NCBI RefSeq assembly: GCF_037041345.1
Contig: NZ_CP146287.1
Span: 1,367,501 to 1,431,500, forward strand
Direction: 5' to 3'
Length of the DNA: 64,000 nucleotides
Source: Abiotrophia defectiva ATCC 49176
GTDB taxonomy: Bacteria; Bacillota; Bacilli; Lactobacillales; Aerococcaceae
Below, piece by piece: positions 45,928-58,383 of the stretch (within the stretch, counting starts at the first letter, position 1; each line of letters opens with the position of its first letter). Under the pieces are notes generated by a model, which worked only from the letters and a program-made list of their open reading frames with translations, searched no databases and was not told where the DNA came from. A program made the position numbers and the translations under genes.

Positions 45928-48525
45928 CTAACCTAGGCGGTTAGCCTGAGGTTGCTTGCGTTTAATCTTAAATTGCTTGAACTTGCTTTCCGTAGACTTA
46001 GCTGACTTTTTGCTAGCCTTATCGCCAGTAAAAGACTGCTTCTTATCCTGACGGCTATCCTTACTTTGATGCTCAGACAGTTCCTTGCGATGACGCTTGC
46101 TAGCAGACTTAGATTTGGCTTTGCCCTTGTCCTCTTGACGGCCTTTATTGGCTTTTGAGCCCTTGGACTTGCTCGCTCCAGCCTTATTGCCTGAGGCCTT
46201 GTCTTCTTTAGTCACACGCTTCTTCTTAACGGAAGCTCTAGCTGACTTGTCTTTGCGCTGTCTGTCTTGAGTCTTGCCTTTGGCCGACTTATTAGCAGCC
46301 TTGGCTTGTTTACTACGCTGTAGGACTAAGTCTACATCTAAGCCAGTCACTGGTTCAGCTTCAAGCAAGCCAAAGTCAATTTCGCGTTCGCCAACATTCA
46401 CAGCTTCCAAACGTACTTTAACCTTCTGACCAATGCGGAAGATTCGCCCTGTTCTTTGCCCTACTAGCAAGAGATGGGCCTGATCGAACTCATAATAGTC
46501 GCCCGTCAAGTCCTTAAGACTAATCAAGCCTTCTACTGTGTTAGGCAAGGCAACAAAGATACCAAAGGAGGTCACCGAAGAGATGACGCCTTCAAATTCT
46601 TGCCCGATTTTATCTAGCATGTATTCGGCTTTTTTCATGGCAGTCACATCGCGCTCGGCGTCAATGGCCCGACGCTCCATTTTAGAACTTTGGTCAGCAA
46701 TGCCTGGCAACTGGTCAAAAATACGAGCCTTATCCTGATGACTTGGTTTCTTATCCAGATAACGATGAATAAGGCGATGAACAATCAGATCCGGATAGCG
46801 CCGAATAGGCGAAGTAAAGTGGGTATACTCAGCCGTTGCTAACCCATAGTGACCAAGGGCTTCTTCACTATAACGGGCTTGCTTCATAGAACGCAACATC
46901 ATAGTGGAAACAGCCTGTTCAAAGTCTTGCCCATCGACTTGCTTAAGGGCTTGCTGAAGTTGCTTAGGTGCAATGGTTTCTACCTTACCTCTGAGGACAA
47001 TGCCAAAAGCTGTAATGAACTCAGCGAATCGCTGCATACGTTCTGAATCAGGTTGTTCATGGACCCGATAGAGCATAGGATAGTCACATGTCATATAGTG
47101 CTTAGCCACCGTCTCATTAGCCGCCAACATAAAGGACTCAATCAGGCGTTCAGCCACGCCTCGTTCCCGCAATTGAATATCTAAGGGATGACCTTGGCCA
47201 TCAACTAAGACCTTGGCTTCTAGCGCATCAAAATCTAACGCCCCTCGCTTAATCCGCTTGGCTTCTAGCAGATGGTGGAGCTTGCTCATATCTTCTAAAA
47301 GGTCCACGATTGGCGCATATTTTTGACCTAGCCCCTCATCCCCTTCTAGAATCGCATTGACATCATCATAGGTCATGCGGTAAGAAGAATGGATGACTGA
47401 GCGGAAGATACGATGGGATTTAACCTGCCCTTGGCTATCTATAACCATTTGGCAAGATAAGGTCAAGCGATCTTCATGCGGATGTAGGGAACAAATCCCA
47501 TTAGACAAGCGTTGCGGCAGCATTGGCACGACTCGGTCAGTTAAATAGACAGAAGTCCCGCGCTGATAAGCTTCCAGATCTAAGGCAGAACCTTCTTCAA
47601 CATAATAGGACACGTCAGCAATATGAACACCTAGGACATAGTCGCCATTATCTAGGCGCTCAAGCGAGATAGCATCATCCAAGTCCTTGGCATCTGCCCC
47701 ATCAATCGTCAGGATGACCTCTTGTCGTAAATCTTCCCGATTGGCAAGGTCCTGAGCTGATAAGGTCTGAGGCACTGCCTCAGCGGCTTCTTTAACTACT
47801 TCTGGGAACTCATGCGGAATTCCGAATTGATAGAGAACGGATAAGATATCCACACCGGGTTCATCCCGGTGACCAATTTCCTTGGCTACTAAGCCTCGCA
47901 AGAGGTGAGGGGCCTCTGCCGTCGGATACTGACTAATCTTAACAATACAAATAGCATGGTCAGCAGGCTGAATCCCAGCTGGATCGATTTCAACCCGGAC
48001 GGCGTCGCTGTAATCACCTTGTGGTAAGACATAGCCCAGAGCCTGACGTTCTTGACGAACTTCACTCGGGTAAGCGACGAATTCCCCTACCAACTGGCTC
48101 ACTGCGCGCTCAATTACACGCAAGACTTGAACTTCAGAGCCTTTACCCGTTTGAGGGTTGGCCAATTTCAGAACTTCAACCTCAACCGTGTCCCCCTGCA
48201 TGGCATTCAAAGCTCGTCTTCGAGGAACGAAGAAATCAGGCTGGCCTTCGGCATAGGTGACAAAACCAAAGCCTTGAGCATTAGCTCGATAGGTCCCCAC
48301 TACTGTCTTAGTAGCCTTGGAGTTAAGTCGATAATGACCTCGTTTGGTCTGCTCTAACTCTCCAATATTATCTAAATAGTTAATAGCACGCACCAATTTC
48401 TTATACATCTTGGTGCCACCGTAATTAAGGGCTTTGGCCAAGGATTGGCTCGTCACAGTCGCCCCCGCTTCTTGGTCCTTCAAATAGGACAAAATTCTTT
48501 TTTCAATGCTTGTGAGTTCACTCAT
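45928..48525 (-). CDS. rnr: Ribonuclease R
   Basis: Processive 3'-5' exoribonuclease of the RNB family, able to degrade structured RNA and linked to trans-translation. It has 865 aa: N-terminal winged-helix/cold-shock domains, the RNB core with DGADAKDLDDAI (catalytic Asp cluster), the S1 domain (about 640-720), then about 140 residues extremely rich in Lys, Ser and Ala. That basic tail is longer than in many homologues. The ATG is at 48523-48525. Operon order secG, est, rnr, smpB is typical. Confidence 0.96.
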   Translation of the reverse strand: MSELTSIEKRILSYLKDQEAGATVTSQSLAKALNYGGTKMYKKLVRAINYLDNIGELEQTKRGHYRLNSKATKTVVGTYRANAQGFGFVTYAEGQPDFFVPRRRALNAMQGDTVEVEVLKLANPQTGKGSEVQVLRVIERAVSQLVGEFVAYPSEVRQERQALGYVLPQGDYSDAVRVEIDPAGIQPADHAICIVKISQYPTAEAPHLLRGLVAKEIGHRDEPGVDILSVLYQFGIPHEFPEVVKEAAEAVPQTLSAQDLANREDLRQEVILTIDGADAKDLDDAISLERLDNGDYVLGVHIADVSYYVEEGSALDLEAYQRGTSVYLTDRVVPMLPQRLSNGICSLHPHEDRLTLSCQMVIDSQGQVKSHRIFRSVIHSSYRMTYDDVNAILEGDEGLGQKYAPIVDLLEDMSKLHHLLEAKRIKRGALDFDALEAKVLVDGQGHPLDIQLRERGVAERLIESFMLAANETVAKHYMTCDYPMLYRVHEQPDSERMQRFAEFITAFGIVLRGKVETIAPKQLQQALKQVDGQDFEQAVSTMMLRSMKQARYSEEALGHYGLATAEYTHFTSPIRRYPDLIVHRLIHRYLDKKPSHQDKARIFDQLPGIADQSSKMERRAIDAERDVTAMKKAEYMLDKIGQEFEGVISSVTSFGIFVALPNTVEGLISLKDLTGDYYEFDQAHLLLVGQRTGRIFRIGQKVKVRLEAVNVGEREIDFGLLEAEPVTGLDVDLVLQRSKQAKAANKSAKGKTQDRQRKDKSARASVKKKRVTKEDKASGNKAGASKSKGSKANKGRQEDKGKAKSKSASKRHRKELSEHQSKDSRQDKKQSFTGDKASKKSAKSTESKFKQFKIKRKQPQANRLG

Positions 48526-48564
48526 AGCGTCTCATGCACCTCCTTCGTTTTAAATTAAATTTCT

Positions 48565-49311
48565 TTAGTTATCAAATGCTTGGATAAATTGCAATAGGCT
48601 AGCTTCGAAATCTGACCGATTGCGGTTAGTGGTAATAACATGGGTGTTCTCTTCACACCAGTGAAAGCTGATTTTGGCAGATTCCAGAGCCTCTAGCAAA
48701 TCATAGACCGCTTCTGGATCCACTAATTCATCTTGGGCCGATTGAACAATGTAAACAGGTAGTTCAATCGAAGCGAGTTGGTCCTCGAAATCGCGAGCGA
48801 AAGCCTGAATGTCCGCCACCTGTTGCCGGTGGGCAGTCCGAACTGCTTCTTCTGTCTGCAAATAGGCAGGTAAATCGCCTCGCTTTTCTGCCAAGTAGCG
48901 GGCAAAAGACATGAAGCGATTTTCTAGCTGCAGGCCATCCCGACTAATTACGGGAGAATTAAAAACGCCCCCACCAAGAAGTTGACTATCCGCCTCACAA
49001 AGGGCGCGCATGGCCATAACCCCACCCATCGATAGGCCGAAGACCAGAACTTTTTCGTAGCGTTCTTTCATAAAGGCTAGAGCCTCTTGCAAGTCTTGCC
49101 ACCAGATTTCAGGTCCAGCATTCAAGATATCTTGGATATCTGTCGTTCCATGGCCTGTAAATAAGGGACAGAGTACTCCGTAGCCTTGGCGATTCAGTAA
49201 TCCAGCTTGGGGTCTTACGTCAGCTGTGCTACCAGTGTAGGCGTGGCAGAGAATGATACCAAGCCGTGCTCCCGGAACTTCTAAATAATAGGCACCCTTA
49301 GAGAGGGGCAT
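48565..49311 (-). CDS. est: Carboxylesterase / monoacylglycerol lipase-like alpha-beta hydrolase
   Basis: A 248-aa alpha/beta hydrolase. The nucleophile elbow GLSMGG puts Ser94 as nucleophile; the acid is in DELVDPEA and the His in NTHVITTN near the C-terminus. The family between secG and rnr in Bacilli acts on short acyl esters. I chose the ATG at 49309-49311 with AAGGAGG 7 nt upstream; an ATG two codons earlier is too close. Physiological substrate unknown. Confidence 0.9.
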   Translation of the reverse strand: MPLSKGAYYLEVPGARLGIILCHAYTGSTADVRPQAGLLNRQGYGVLCPLFTGHGTTDIQDILNAGPEIWWQDLQEALAFMKERYEKVLVFGLSMGGVMAMRALCEADSQLLGGGVFNSPVISRDGLQLENRFMSFARYLAEKRGDLPAYLQTEEAVRTAHRQQVADIQAFARDFEDQLASIELPVYIVQSAQDELVDPEAVYDLLEALESAKISFHWCEENTHVITTNRNRSDFEASLLQFIQAFDN

Positions 49312-49331
49312 AATCATTCCTCCTTTTCAAG

Positions 49332-49363
49332 AAAAAAGACCTCTGAGTCTAAGGTCAGAGATC
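49332..49363 (-). terminator. Terminator after secG
   Basis: Stem GATCTCTGA / TCAGAGGTC followed by TTTTTTC on the minus strand. It would attenuate transcription from secG into est and rnr. Confidence 0.8.
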
Positions 49364-49378
49364 TAAAACTTAAGCAAC

Positions 49379-49615
49379 TTATTTAGAAGAGAAATAAGCA
49401 AGTGCTAAGGCTAACACAAAGAACAAGACGCCAAACACCACGGTTGAGCGAATGAGAAAAGCCTCAAAACCACGGGCCTTGGTCTTACTCATTTGGTTCT
49501 CGGCACTACCACCTGACAATGAGCTTGCTGCATTACTTTTAGATGGTTGCATGATGACCAACATAATTAGAATAATTGATACGATGACTAAGGCAACAGT
49601 CAATACTTCTGACAA
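49379..49615 (-). CDS. secG: Preprotein translocase subunit SecG
   Basis: A 78-aa membrane protein with two transmembrane helices (about 3-21 and 55-75) and the conserved loop AASSLSGGSAENQMSKTKARGFEA-like region, normal for SecG. Part of SecYEG. The start is a TTG at 49613-49615 with AAGGAGG 7 nt upstream. Confidence 0.93.
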   Translation of the reverse strand: MSEVLTVALVIVSIILIMLVIMQPSKSNAASSLSGGSAENQMSKTKARGFEAFLIRSTVVFGVLFFVLALALAYFSSK

Positions 49616-49682
49616 GGTACTTCCTCCTTTTTCGAAAATCTCTACCCCTTATAATACCACATATTAGGCAAGCTAACAACTC

Positions 49683-50474
49683 CTAATGCCATAATTGGAA
49701 GGCATTATAGAGATTAATCCCAATGACTAGCAAGACCACCCATTGAAAGACTCGGCGAACAGCTTGGTCGGATAGAAGTCGCGACATCCGCGCTCCTAGT
49801 AAGCCACCCACGATAGCAGCTGGTACGATATATACCAAAATCGACAGGTCATAGCGGACAAAGCCTGTCCCCCAGGCAATGGTCACTAACTTGGTTAACT
49901 GGGAACAAAAAATAGTAGCAATAGAATAGACGGTTGCTTCCTTGATTGGCATGGCGAAAACGAGCATGAGTAAGGAAACGTTAATCGGTCCCCCGCCGAT
50001 TCCTAATAGACTGGCAAAAAATCCCAAACTTAAGCCAATAGCACTATACCAAAGCGCTCCTTGCTTGGACCAATGGAAATTTTCGTAGCGCGTATAAATC
50101 ATGGCAAATACTAAAAGTGCTACAGTCACAACAATTTGAATCAGAGTGACTTGACCGGCCTGTTCTGCCCTTTGAAGCAAAAATTCGAAGGTTTGATTAC
50201 CCAGGAACCCACCCAAAACTGATCCTAAAGCCAGATAGGCTACTTGCTGCCACTGGATTTTACGTCCCGCTTGAACTTGACGTATGGTCGATACCAAAGA
50301 CATGGTAAAGACTGCCACCGTCGAATAAAAAGAGATGGCCACTACCGAATCATGCCCTACAAAATCCAAGACCGGCTTGATAATGACACCACCGCCCATA
50401 CCAGACACACTACCTACCGCATTAGCAACTACAATAATCAGAAAATATAGTACTCCTATTCCACTCACACTCAT
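49683..50474 (-). CDS. TauE/SafE family membrane permease
   Basis: A 263-aa protein with about eight hydrophobic segments and two copies of the TauE/SafE repeat (GMGGGVIIKPVL near 25 and GIGGGPINVSLLM near 165). The family exports or takes up sulfite, sulfonates or related anions, but substrates are mostly unassigned. The ATG at 50472-50474 has GAGGAG 5 nt upstream; the longer frame lacks a ribosome site. Monocistronic. Confidence 0.88.
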   Translation of the reverse strand: MSVSGIGVLYFLIIVVANAVGSVSGMGGGVIIKPVLDFVGHDSVVAISFYSTVAVFTMSLVSTIRQVQAGRKIQWQQVAYLALGSVLGGFLGNQTFEFLLQRAEQAGQVTLIQIVVTVALLVFAMIYTRYENFHWSKQGALWYSAIGLSLGFFASLLGIGGGPINVSLLMLVFAMPIKEATVYSIATIFCSQLTKLVTIAWGTGFVRYDLSILVYIVPAAIVGGLLGARMSRLLSDQAVRRVFQWVVLLVIGINLYNAFQLWH

Positions 50475-50713
50475 ACGCGCTCCTCTGACCTCATCACTTC
50501 TCGTCACTTCTATTTTACACAAAAACAGGGCACTTTGAATAGTGAAGCGACTTCTTTTTGCTACTTCTAACTAAATTCTATTCCCTTTAAGTTTTAGCTT
50601 ATCTTAAGTTTTTAATTTTTCTTATTAGCGACTACTCCCCTCTTTAATTTCACATAAGAAAATATGTTCAGCTAACAAGCAAGTCAACATTTTGCAGGCT
50701 AGTCTAGACAATA

Positions 50714-50744
50714 TAAAAAGAGACTAGGACATATGTCCTAGCCT
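50714..50744 (-). terminator. Terminator after eno
   Basis: Stem AGGCTAGGACAT / ATGTCCTAGTCT followed by TTTTTAT on the minus strand. The remaining 50475-50713 shows no gene. Confidence 0.88.
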
Positions 50745-50760
50745 CGAATTTACTTAAGGA

Positions 50761-52098
<1,338 letters not shown>

Positions 52099-52119
52099 TT
52101 AAGAGTATTGCCACTATCT

Positions 52120-52148
52120 ATTTTAGTGATTTTCGTGGCAAAATGCAA
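52120..52148 (-). promoter_or_regulatory. Promoter of eno
   Basis: -35 TTGCAT (52143-52148), a 17-nt spacer and -10 TAAAAT (52120-52125). The leader of about 50 nt is followed by AAAGGAG. Confidence 0.7.
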
Positions 52149-52169
52149 AGATTTTCTTGCTTTTTAAAC

Positions 52170-53698
52170 CTATTTCTTAATGAGGGATTCCCCGGTCATT
52201 TCTACCGGTTGCGCAACCCCTAATAAATCCAACATGGTTGGGGCCAAGTCAGCCAAACGGCCACCTGAACGAAGTTCTACTCCTGGCTTGGTTACAATAA
52301 CTGGCACTGGATTAGTTGTGTGGGCAGTCATTGGTTGACCGTCTAAAGTCACCACTTCGTCAGAGTTCCCATGGTCGGCTGTAATGATGGCAGAACCGCC
52401 TTTGGCTAAGATTAAGTCCACGACTTCGCCTAAGCACTCGTCAACCGCTTCAATGGCTTTGACAGTTGGTTCTAACATACCAGAGTGACCTACCATGTCA
52501 GGGTTAGCGAAGTTAAGGATGATGGCATCCAACTTATCTTCATTGATGGCAGCTACTAAGGCATCCTTGACTTCATAAGCAGACATTTCTGGCTTGAGGT
52601 CATAGGTTGCAACCTTAGGAGATGGGATTAAGATCCGATCTTCACCTTGGAATTCCTCATGACGGCCACCACTCATGAAGAAGGTAACGTGAGGATATTT
52701 CTCAGTTTCTGCAATCCGTAATTGTTGTTTGCCATTATTGGCCAGAACTTCACCGATAGTGTTTTTGAGGTCTTCCTTCTTGAAGGCAATCTCAGCTAAG
52801 ACATCATCACTGTATACAGTGAAGGTCACAAACTTGAGGTCTTTTGGATAGTCACCGCGGTCGAAACCTTCGAAAGCTGGGTTAGACAAGGCAGTCCCTA
52901 ATTGGATAGCCCGGTCTGGACGGAAGTTGAAGAAGACAACAGAATCGCCAGATTCAATCTCAGCTACTGGTTGTCCACCTTCAGTGACCACAAATGGTAC
53001 GACAAATTCATCGTAAACTTCTTCCTTATAGGAAGCTTCAATCCCTGCCACAGCAGAGTCAAATTGGGCACCTTTGCCGTGAACCATAGCGTCATAAGCC
53101 AGTTGCACCCGTTCCCAACGCTTGTCACGGTCCATAGCATAGTAACGACCAGAAATGGTTGCGAAGCGACCTACGCCGACTTCACCAAAGACTTCTTCAG
53201 TCTTCTTAACGAAGTCTAAACCTGAAGATGGCGCCACGTCACGACCATCTAAGAAGCCGTGAACATAGACTTTTTCAAGGCCATATTGCTTAGCTAAACG
53301 CAAAAGCGCGAAGAGATGCTCGTAGTGAGAGTGAACCCCACCGTCAGAGATTAAGCCCATCAAGTGAAGAGCTTTACCTGATTCTTTGGCTGCTTTCACC
53401 GCTTCAACCAATTCAGGAATTTCGTAGAATTGGCCTTCACGAATGGAAATATTAATACGGGTTAGGGATTGATAAACAATACGCCCTGCCCCAATGTTCA
53501 AGTGACCTACTTCGGAGTTACCCATTTGGCCATCTGGCAAGCCCACGTCTTCGCCGCTGGCTTTGAGTTGGTTATGAGGGTAAGTTTCCCAGTAACGGTC
53601 AAAGTTTGGTTTCTTGGCTGCTTTAACGGCATTCCCGAACACTTCGTCACGAATAGCGAAGCCGTCCAAGATGATTAAGGCTACAGGAGCTTTTGACA

Positions 53699-53699
<1 letters not shown>
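52170..53699 (-). CDS. gpmI: 2,3-bisphosphoglycerate-independent phosphoglycerate mutase
   Basis: Interconverts 3- and 2-phosphoglycerate; Mn-dependent alkaline-phosphatase-fold enzyme. It has 509 aa. The phospho-acceptor serine is in [10 protein letters not shown] (about residue 62). Metal ligands are in LDGRDVAP and the C-terminal ITADHGNSD. Its ATG overlaps the last base of tpiA's stop region, implying coupling. It is last in the gapA operon. Confidence 0.97.
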
Positions 53700-54512
<813 letters not shown>

Positions 54513-54529
54513 ACAGATTGATTAAATTC

Positions 54530-55720
54530 TTATTTATCTGAGATAGAAGCAACCCCTGGTAATTCCTTACCTTCGAGGTATTCTAAGGATGCGCCCCCAC
54601 CAGTTGAGATGTGAGTGAACTTGTCAGCATAGCCTAATTGAGCTGCAGCTGCTGCAGAGTCCCCACCACCGATAATAGTGGTTGCCCCTTCAAGGTGCGC
54701 AATTGCTTCGCAGACCCCAATGGTCCCGCCAGCAAAGTTAGAGAACTCGAAGACACCCATTGGCCCGTTCCATACAACGGTTTTAGCATCTTGTAAGTAG
54801 TCAGAGAAGAGTTTAACAGTCGCTGGACCGATGTCTAACCCTTCTTGATCTGCTGGAATAGCATCTGAAGGCACCACTGTAATTGGTGCATCATTGCTAA
54901 ATTCTGGTGCCACCTTGTTGTCAATTGGCAATACTAATTTGTCGCCAGCCTTGGCCATGATTTCTTTAGCTAATTCTACGCGATCAGCTTCTAAGAGCGA
55001 AAGCCCTACTTCGTAGCCTTTTGCTTTGAAGAAGGTGTAAGCCATACCACCACCGATTAAGACTTTGTCAGCCTTATCGAGGAGGTTTTCAATAACCCCA
55101 ATCTTATCGGAGACCTTAGCCCCACCTAAGATAGCAACGAATGGACGTTTTGGATTGTCAACTGCACCACCAATGAACTTGATTTCCTTGTCCATCAAGA
55201 AACCAGCGGCAGTTTCTAAGTGGCTAGCCACCCCAACGTTAGATGCGTGGGAACGGTGAGCTGTCCCGAAAGCATCGTTGACAAAGAGGTCACCCAAGCT
55301 TGCCCAGTATTTACCCAATTCAGGGTCATTTTTAGATTCTTTTTTACCATCGATGTCTTCAAAACGAGTGTTTTCGAATACTAAGACATCGCCTTCAGCT
55401 AAACCATCGATAGCTGCTTCTAAAGCTGCCCCACGGGTTTCTGGCACGAAAGTTACTTCCTTACCTAATAATTCACCTAAACGTTTAGCAACTGGAGCTA
55501 AAGACTTAGAAGCTTTGTCTTCTTCAGTTTTAACTTTGCCTAAGTGAGAGAAGAGGATGAGTTTTGCTTTGTTATCGATTAAGTATTGAATAGTTGGCAA
55601 AGCTTGAACAATCCGGTTGTCATCAGTGATGACGCCGTCTTTCATTGGAACGTTGAAGTCCACCCGAACTAATACCTTTTTACCTGCTACATCTAAATCT
55701 GTTACGATTTTTTTTGCCAT
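54530..55720 (-). CDS. pgk: Phosphoglycerate kinase
   Basis: ATP-generating glycolytic enzyme. It has 396 aa from the ATG at 55718-55720 with AAGGAGG 7-8 nt upstream. [22 protein letters not shown] and the C-terminal [13 protein letters not shown] nucleotide loop are intact. The longer frame to 55795 is not supported. About 200 nt separate it from gapA, with a terminator, so part of its transcription may start in 55721-55836, where no clear promoter is seen. Confidence 0.98.
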   Translation of the reverse strand: MAKKIVTDLDVAGKKVLVRVDFNVPMKDGVITDDNRIVQALPTIQYLIDNKAKLILFSHLGKVKTEEDKASKSLAPVAKRLGELLGKEVTFVPETRGAALEAAIDGLAEGDVLVFENTRFEDIDGKKESKNDPELGKYWASLGDLFVNDAFGTAHRSHASNVGVASHLETAAGFLMDKEIKFIGGAVDNPKRPFVAILGGAKVSDKIGVIENLLDKADKVLIGGGMAYTFFKAKGYEVGLSLLEADRVELAKEIMAKAGDKLVLPIDNKVAPEFSNDAPITVVPSDAIPADQEGLDIGPATVKLFSDYLQDAKTVVWNGPMGVFEFSNFAGGTIGVCEAIAHLEGATTIIGGGDSAAAAAQLGYADKFTHISTGGGASLEYLEGKELPGVASISDK

Positions 55721-55836
55721 ATAAAAACCTCCTTGGGCATGCGATTTGGTGCTGTTATCAATTGACAGCTGTGACTCTTCCTGGCGATGGGTCAACCTGC
55801 TGATGCAACTGACCTCAACACCAAAGCGGTGATAAT

Positions 55837-55871
55837 AAACAAAAGGCGAGGAAGCTTGTCACTTCCCCGCC
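55837..55871 (-). terminator. Terminator after gapA
   Basis: Stem GGCGGGGAAG / CTTCCTCGCC (one G:T pair) followed by TTTTGTTT on the minus strand. It would give more gapA than pgk-tpiA-gpmI message. Confidence 0.85.
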
Positions 55872-55918
55872 TAGAGTGTCATGCGACTAAGCTCGACATT
55901 CGTATATGAAACTTATGA

Positions 55919-56920
55919 TTATAAGCTTGCGAAGTAAGCTAAGGTACGAATTAATTGAGCAGTGTATGACATTTCGTTGTCATACCAAGATACAGTCTTA
56001 ACTAATTGTTTGTCGCCTACAGTCATTACTTTGGTTTGAGTTGCGTCAAATAATGAACCGTAAGTGATCCCTACGATGTCAGAAGATACGAGTGGATCTT
56101 CAGTGTAACCGTATGATTCGTTAGCTGCTGCTTTCATTGCTGCGTTAACTTCTTCAGCAGTTACAGGTTTTTCTAAAACAGTTACTAATTCAGTTAAAGA
56201 ACCAGTTGGTACAGGAACGCGTTGTGCAGCCCCGTCTAATTTACCGTTCAATTCTGGGATTACTAAGCCGATAGCTTTAGCAGCACCAGTTGTGTTAGGT
56301 ACGATGTTTGCAGCTGCTGCGCGAGCACGACGCAAGTCACCTTTAGGGTGTGGAGCGTCCAAGGTGTTTTGGTCACCAGTGTAAGCGTGGATAGTAGTCA
56401 TTAAACCTTCTACAACGCCGAAGTTGTCTTGTAAAGCTTTAGCCATTGGAGCCAAGCAGTTAGTAGTACATGAAGCACCAGAGATTACTGTTTCGTCCCC
56501 AGTTAAGATGTTGTGGTTTACGTTGTAAACAACTGTTGGTACGTCGTTACCACCAGGAGCTGAGATAACTACACGTTTAGCACCAGCTTTTAAGTGTAAT
56601 TCAGCTTTTTCTTTTGAAGTGAAGAAACCAGTACATTCAAGCACGATATCTACACCTAATTCACCCCAAGGTAATTCTTCAGGATTACGGTTAGCTAAAA
56701 CTTTAACTTCTTTGCCGTTCACACGGAAAGCGCCGTCTAATACTTCAACTTCACCGTTGAAACGACCTTGAGTTGAGTCATATTTTAATAAGTGTGCTAA
56801 TTGTTTAGCATCAGTTAAGTCGTTGATTGCGACAACTTCCAAACCTTCTACTTCTTGGATACGACGGAATGCTAAACGACCGATACGTCCAAAACCGTTA
56901 ATACCTACTTTTACTGTCAT
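55919..56920 (-). CDS. gapA: Glyceraldehyde-3-phosphate dehydrogenase, NAD-dependent
   Basis: Tetrameric glycolytic dehydrogenase. It has 333 aa with the Rossmann INGFGRIGR, the catalytic [13 protein letters not shown] cysteine and C-terminal [16 protein letters not shown] precedes the ATG at 56918-56920. Downstream of cggR as in Bacillus. Strong codon bias. Confidence 0.98.
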   Translation of the reverse strand: MTVKVGINGFGRIGRLAFRRIQEVEGLEVVAINDLTDAKQLAHLLKYDSTQGRFNGEVEVLDGAFRVNGKEVKVLANRNPEELPWGELGVDIVLECTGFFTSKEKAELHLKAGAKRVVISAPGGNDVPTVVYNVNHNILTGDETVISGASCTTNCLAPMAKALQDNFGVVEGLMTTIHAYTGDQNTLDAPHPKGDLRRARAAAANIVPNTTGAAKAIGLVIPELNGKLDGAAQRVPVPTGSLTELVTVLEKPVTAEEVNAAMKAAANESYGYTEDPLVSSDIVGITYGSLFDATQTKVMTVGDKQLVKTVSWYDNEMSYTAQLIRTLAYFASL

Positions 56921-56946
56921 ATTTGACTTCCTCCTTAAGGAAAAAT

Positions 56947-57996
56947 TTATTTTAACGGGGTATTAGCCCCACTTAAAACCATGTTTGCGATTCCTTCATC
57001 ACAGATTAAAACCCCATGATGTTGGATAAGTTTGTAGTAAGCCTCTACAGCGCGGGCCTTGCTAGCGCCGCCTACTACAGTAATCAAGAGAGGCACCTCA
57101 CGCAAAGACTGGAATTGAATTCCAAATCTCGGTAACCGTAAGACCTCCTGGCCGCTTTGATTGAAAAATACCCCGAAGGCTTCTCCAACCGCATCTTGGT
57201 CCTTCAATAATCGCTTCTGATCCGCCGTTAAATCATGTCGTTCTGCCATCACATTGGCATTGCCGACCGATAACAAGAGCACATTGGCTGTCTTACTTAA
57301 TTCAACAGCATGACGTATAGAAGGATTGTTGAGTAGTACTTGCGAAACTTGCTCACCGATATTCTCAGGGATAAAGAGTGGCACAAACTGACCATCTGTC
57401 TGTTTAGCCATCAAGCCCCCAATGTTGTTGGCTTGAATATCATAAGAACCCCCAACCCCGCCACGAGCAGGTACAAAGACCAGGTCTCTACCTTCTCCCA
57501 ATTGAGGTGTGAATTCTTGGGCCACTTGAGCCAGGGTAGTTCCCCCGGTCATGGCTAGCACTTGACGTCCTGATTCTAGGTTCAAGGCCAGAAACTCTGC
57601 TACCTTGCGTCCTAGCCGGCTTCCAACCTTAGGATCGACATCGGCATCACCTTTGACAATCCAGACTTCTTGGAGCCCCAGCTTCTCCTTGACTCCTTGA
57701 GCCAACTCGAAGAACTCATGGTGATCATCTAAAGCCTGCTCCATGGCTTCCAAAACATCTAAGCCAATAGGCGTTAGCCGAATCCCCGACTGCTTGACAT
57801 CCACCAAGCCCTGAGACCGCAAGCTATCCATCAAGGTTCGCAAGCTTCGCTCTGATAGGGCCACTTCCTCCGCTAGGGTCTTACGACCAATCCGCTCAGG
57901 ATGTTGGGCCAAGGTCTTCATTATGCGCAATCGCTGTACTAATTCTTGGCCGACTTGCGGGACGACTTTCTCAATCAAAGAAAACATATCTCGCAT
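56947..57996 (-). CDS. cggR: Central glycolytic genes regulator CggR
   Basis: SorC/DeoR-family repressor that senses fructose-1,6-bisphosphate and controls the gapA operon (established in Bacillus). It has 349 aa: N-terminal winged helix (about 25-85; [17 protein letters not shown] is the recognition region) and a C-terminal sugar-phosphate domain with [12 protein letters not shown] and [10 protein letters not shown] chose the second of two adjacent ATGs (57994-57996), 6 nt after AAGGAGG. First gene of the operon, 26 bp before gapA. Confidence 0.95.
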   Translation of the reverse strand: MRDMFSLIEKVVPQVGQELVQRLRIMKTLAQHPERIGRKTLAEEVALSERSLRTLMDSLRSQGLVDVKQSGIRLTPIGLDVLEAMEQALDDHHEFFELAQGVKEKLGLQEVWIVKGDADVDPKVGSRLGRKVAEFLALNLESGRQVLAMTGGTTLAQVAQEFTPQLGEGRDLVFVPARGGVGGSYDIQANNIGGLMAKQTDGQFVPLFIPENIGEQVSQVLLNNPSIRHAVELSKTANVLLLSVGNANVMAERHDLTADQKRLLKDQDAVGEAFGVFFNQSGQEVLRLPRFGIQFQSLREVPLLITVVGGASKARAVEAYYKLIQHHGVLICDEGIANMVLSGANTPLK

Positions 57997-58083
57997 CATC
58001 TGCCTCCTTTGGTCAAAGATTGACCATGCAAAGCTTCTCAGACTCCCGTCTTAAGAAGAATTGCTCCTTCTCTAACCTCTTTT

Positions 58084-58112
58084 ATGATACCATTCTTATT
58101 CCTATAATGCAA
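58084..58112 (-). promoter_or_regulatory. Promoter of the cggR-gapA operon
   Basis: -35 TTGCAT (58107-58112), a 17-nt spacer and -10 TATCAT (58084-58089), leaving a leader of about 80 nt. Confidence 0.7.
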
Positions 58113-58164
58113 ATCTTAAACCGCATACAGTTTTATTTCTCACTAAATTTTCATCTGGTTTTGG

Positions 58165-58183
58165 TTGGTCCGAAAACGACCAA
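58165..58183. promoter_or_regulatory. Inverted repeat upstream of the cggR promoter
   Basis: TTGGTC-N7-GACCAA, about 52 bp upstream of the -35. Possible binding site for CggR or another sugar regulator. It does not match the Bacillus CggR operator, which has CGGGAC and TGTC half-sites. The surrounding 58184-58345 contains no gene that I can support. Confidence 0.4.
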
Positions 58184-58346
58184 TAAACAGGAAGTGCTTT
58201 CATGAAAATTACGCTATCATCGCCTTTTATGTCCTATAAGGAAGTCAGGATGGCAGGCTAACGCCCTACTCTCTCATACTAGGACCTAGTCCTTACCCTA
58301 CCTTTCCTGTCGACAACATTTTTTTGATTCCTATCTTGGAGTAGAC

Positions 58347-58377
58347 AAAAAGGACAGGTCGGTGCCTGTCCTTTTTA
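58347..58377 (-). terminator. Terminator after luxS
   Basis: Stem AGGACAGG / CCTGTCCT with a 6-nt loop, followed by TTTTTGTC on the minus strand. Confidence 0.88.
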
Positions 58378-58383
58378 TATAAA

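Noticed and set aside
58020-58205. Plus-strand 61-codon frame upstream of cggR
   Set aside because: It runs through the cggR promoter, leader and inverted repeat, without a ribosome site.
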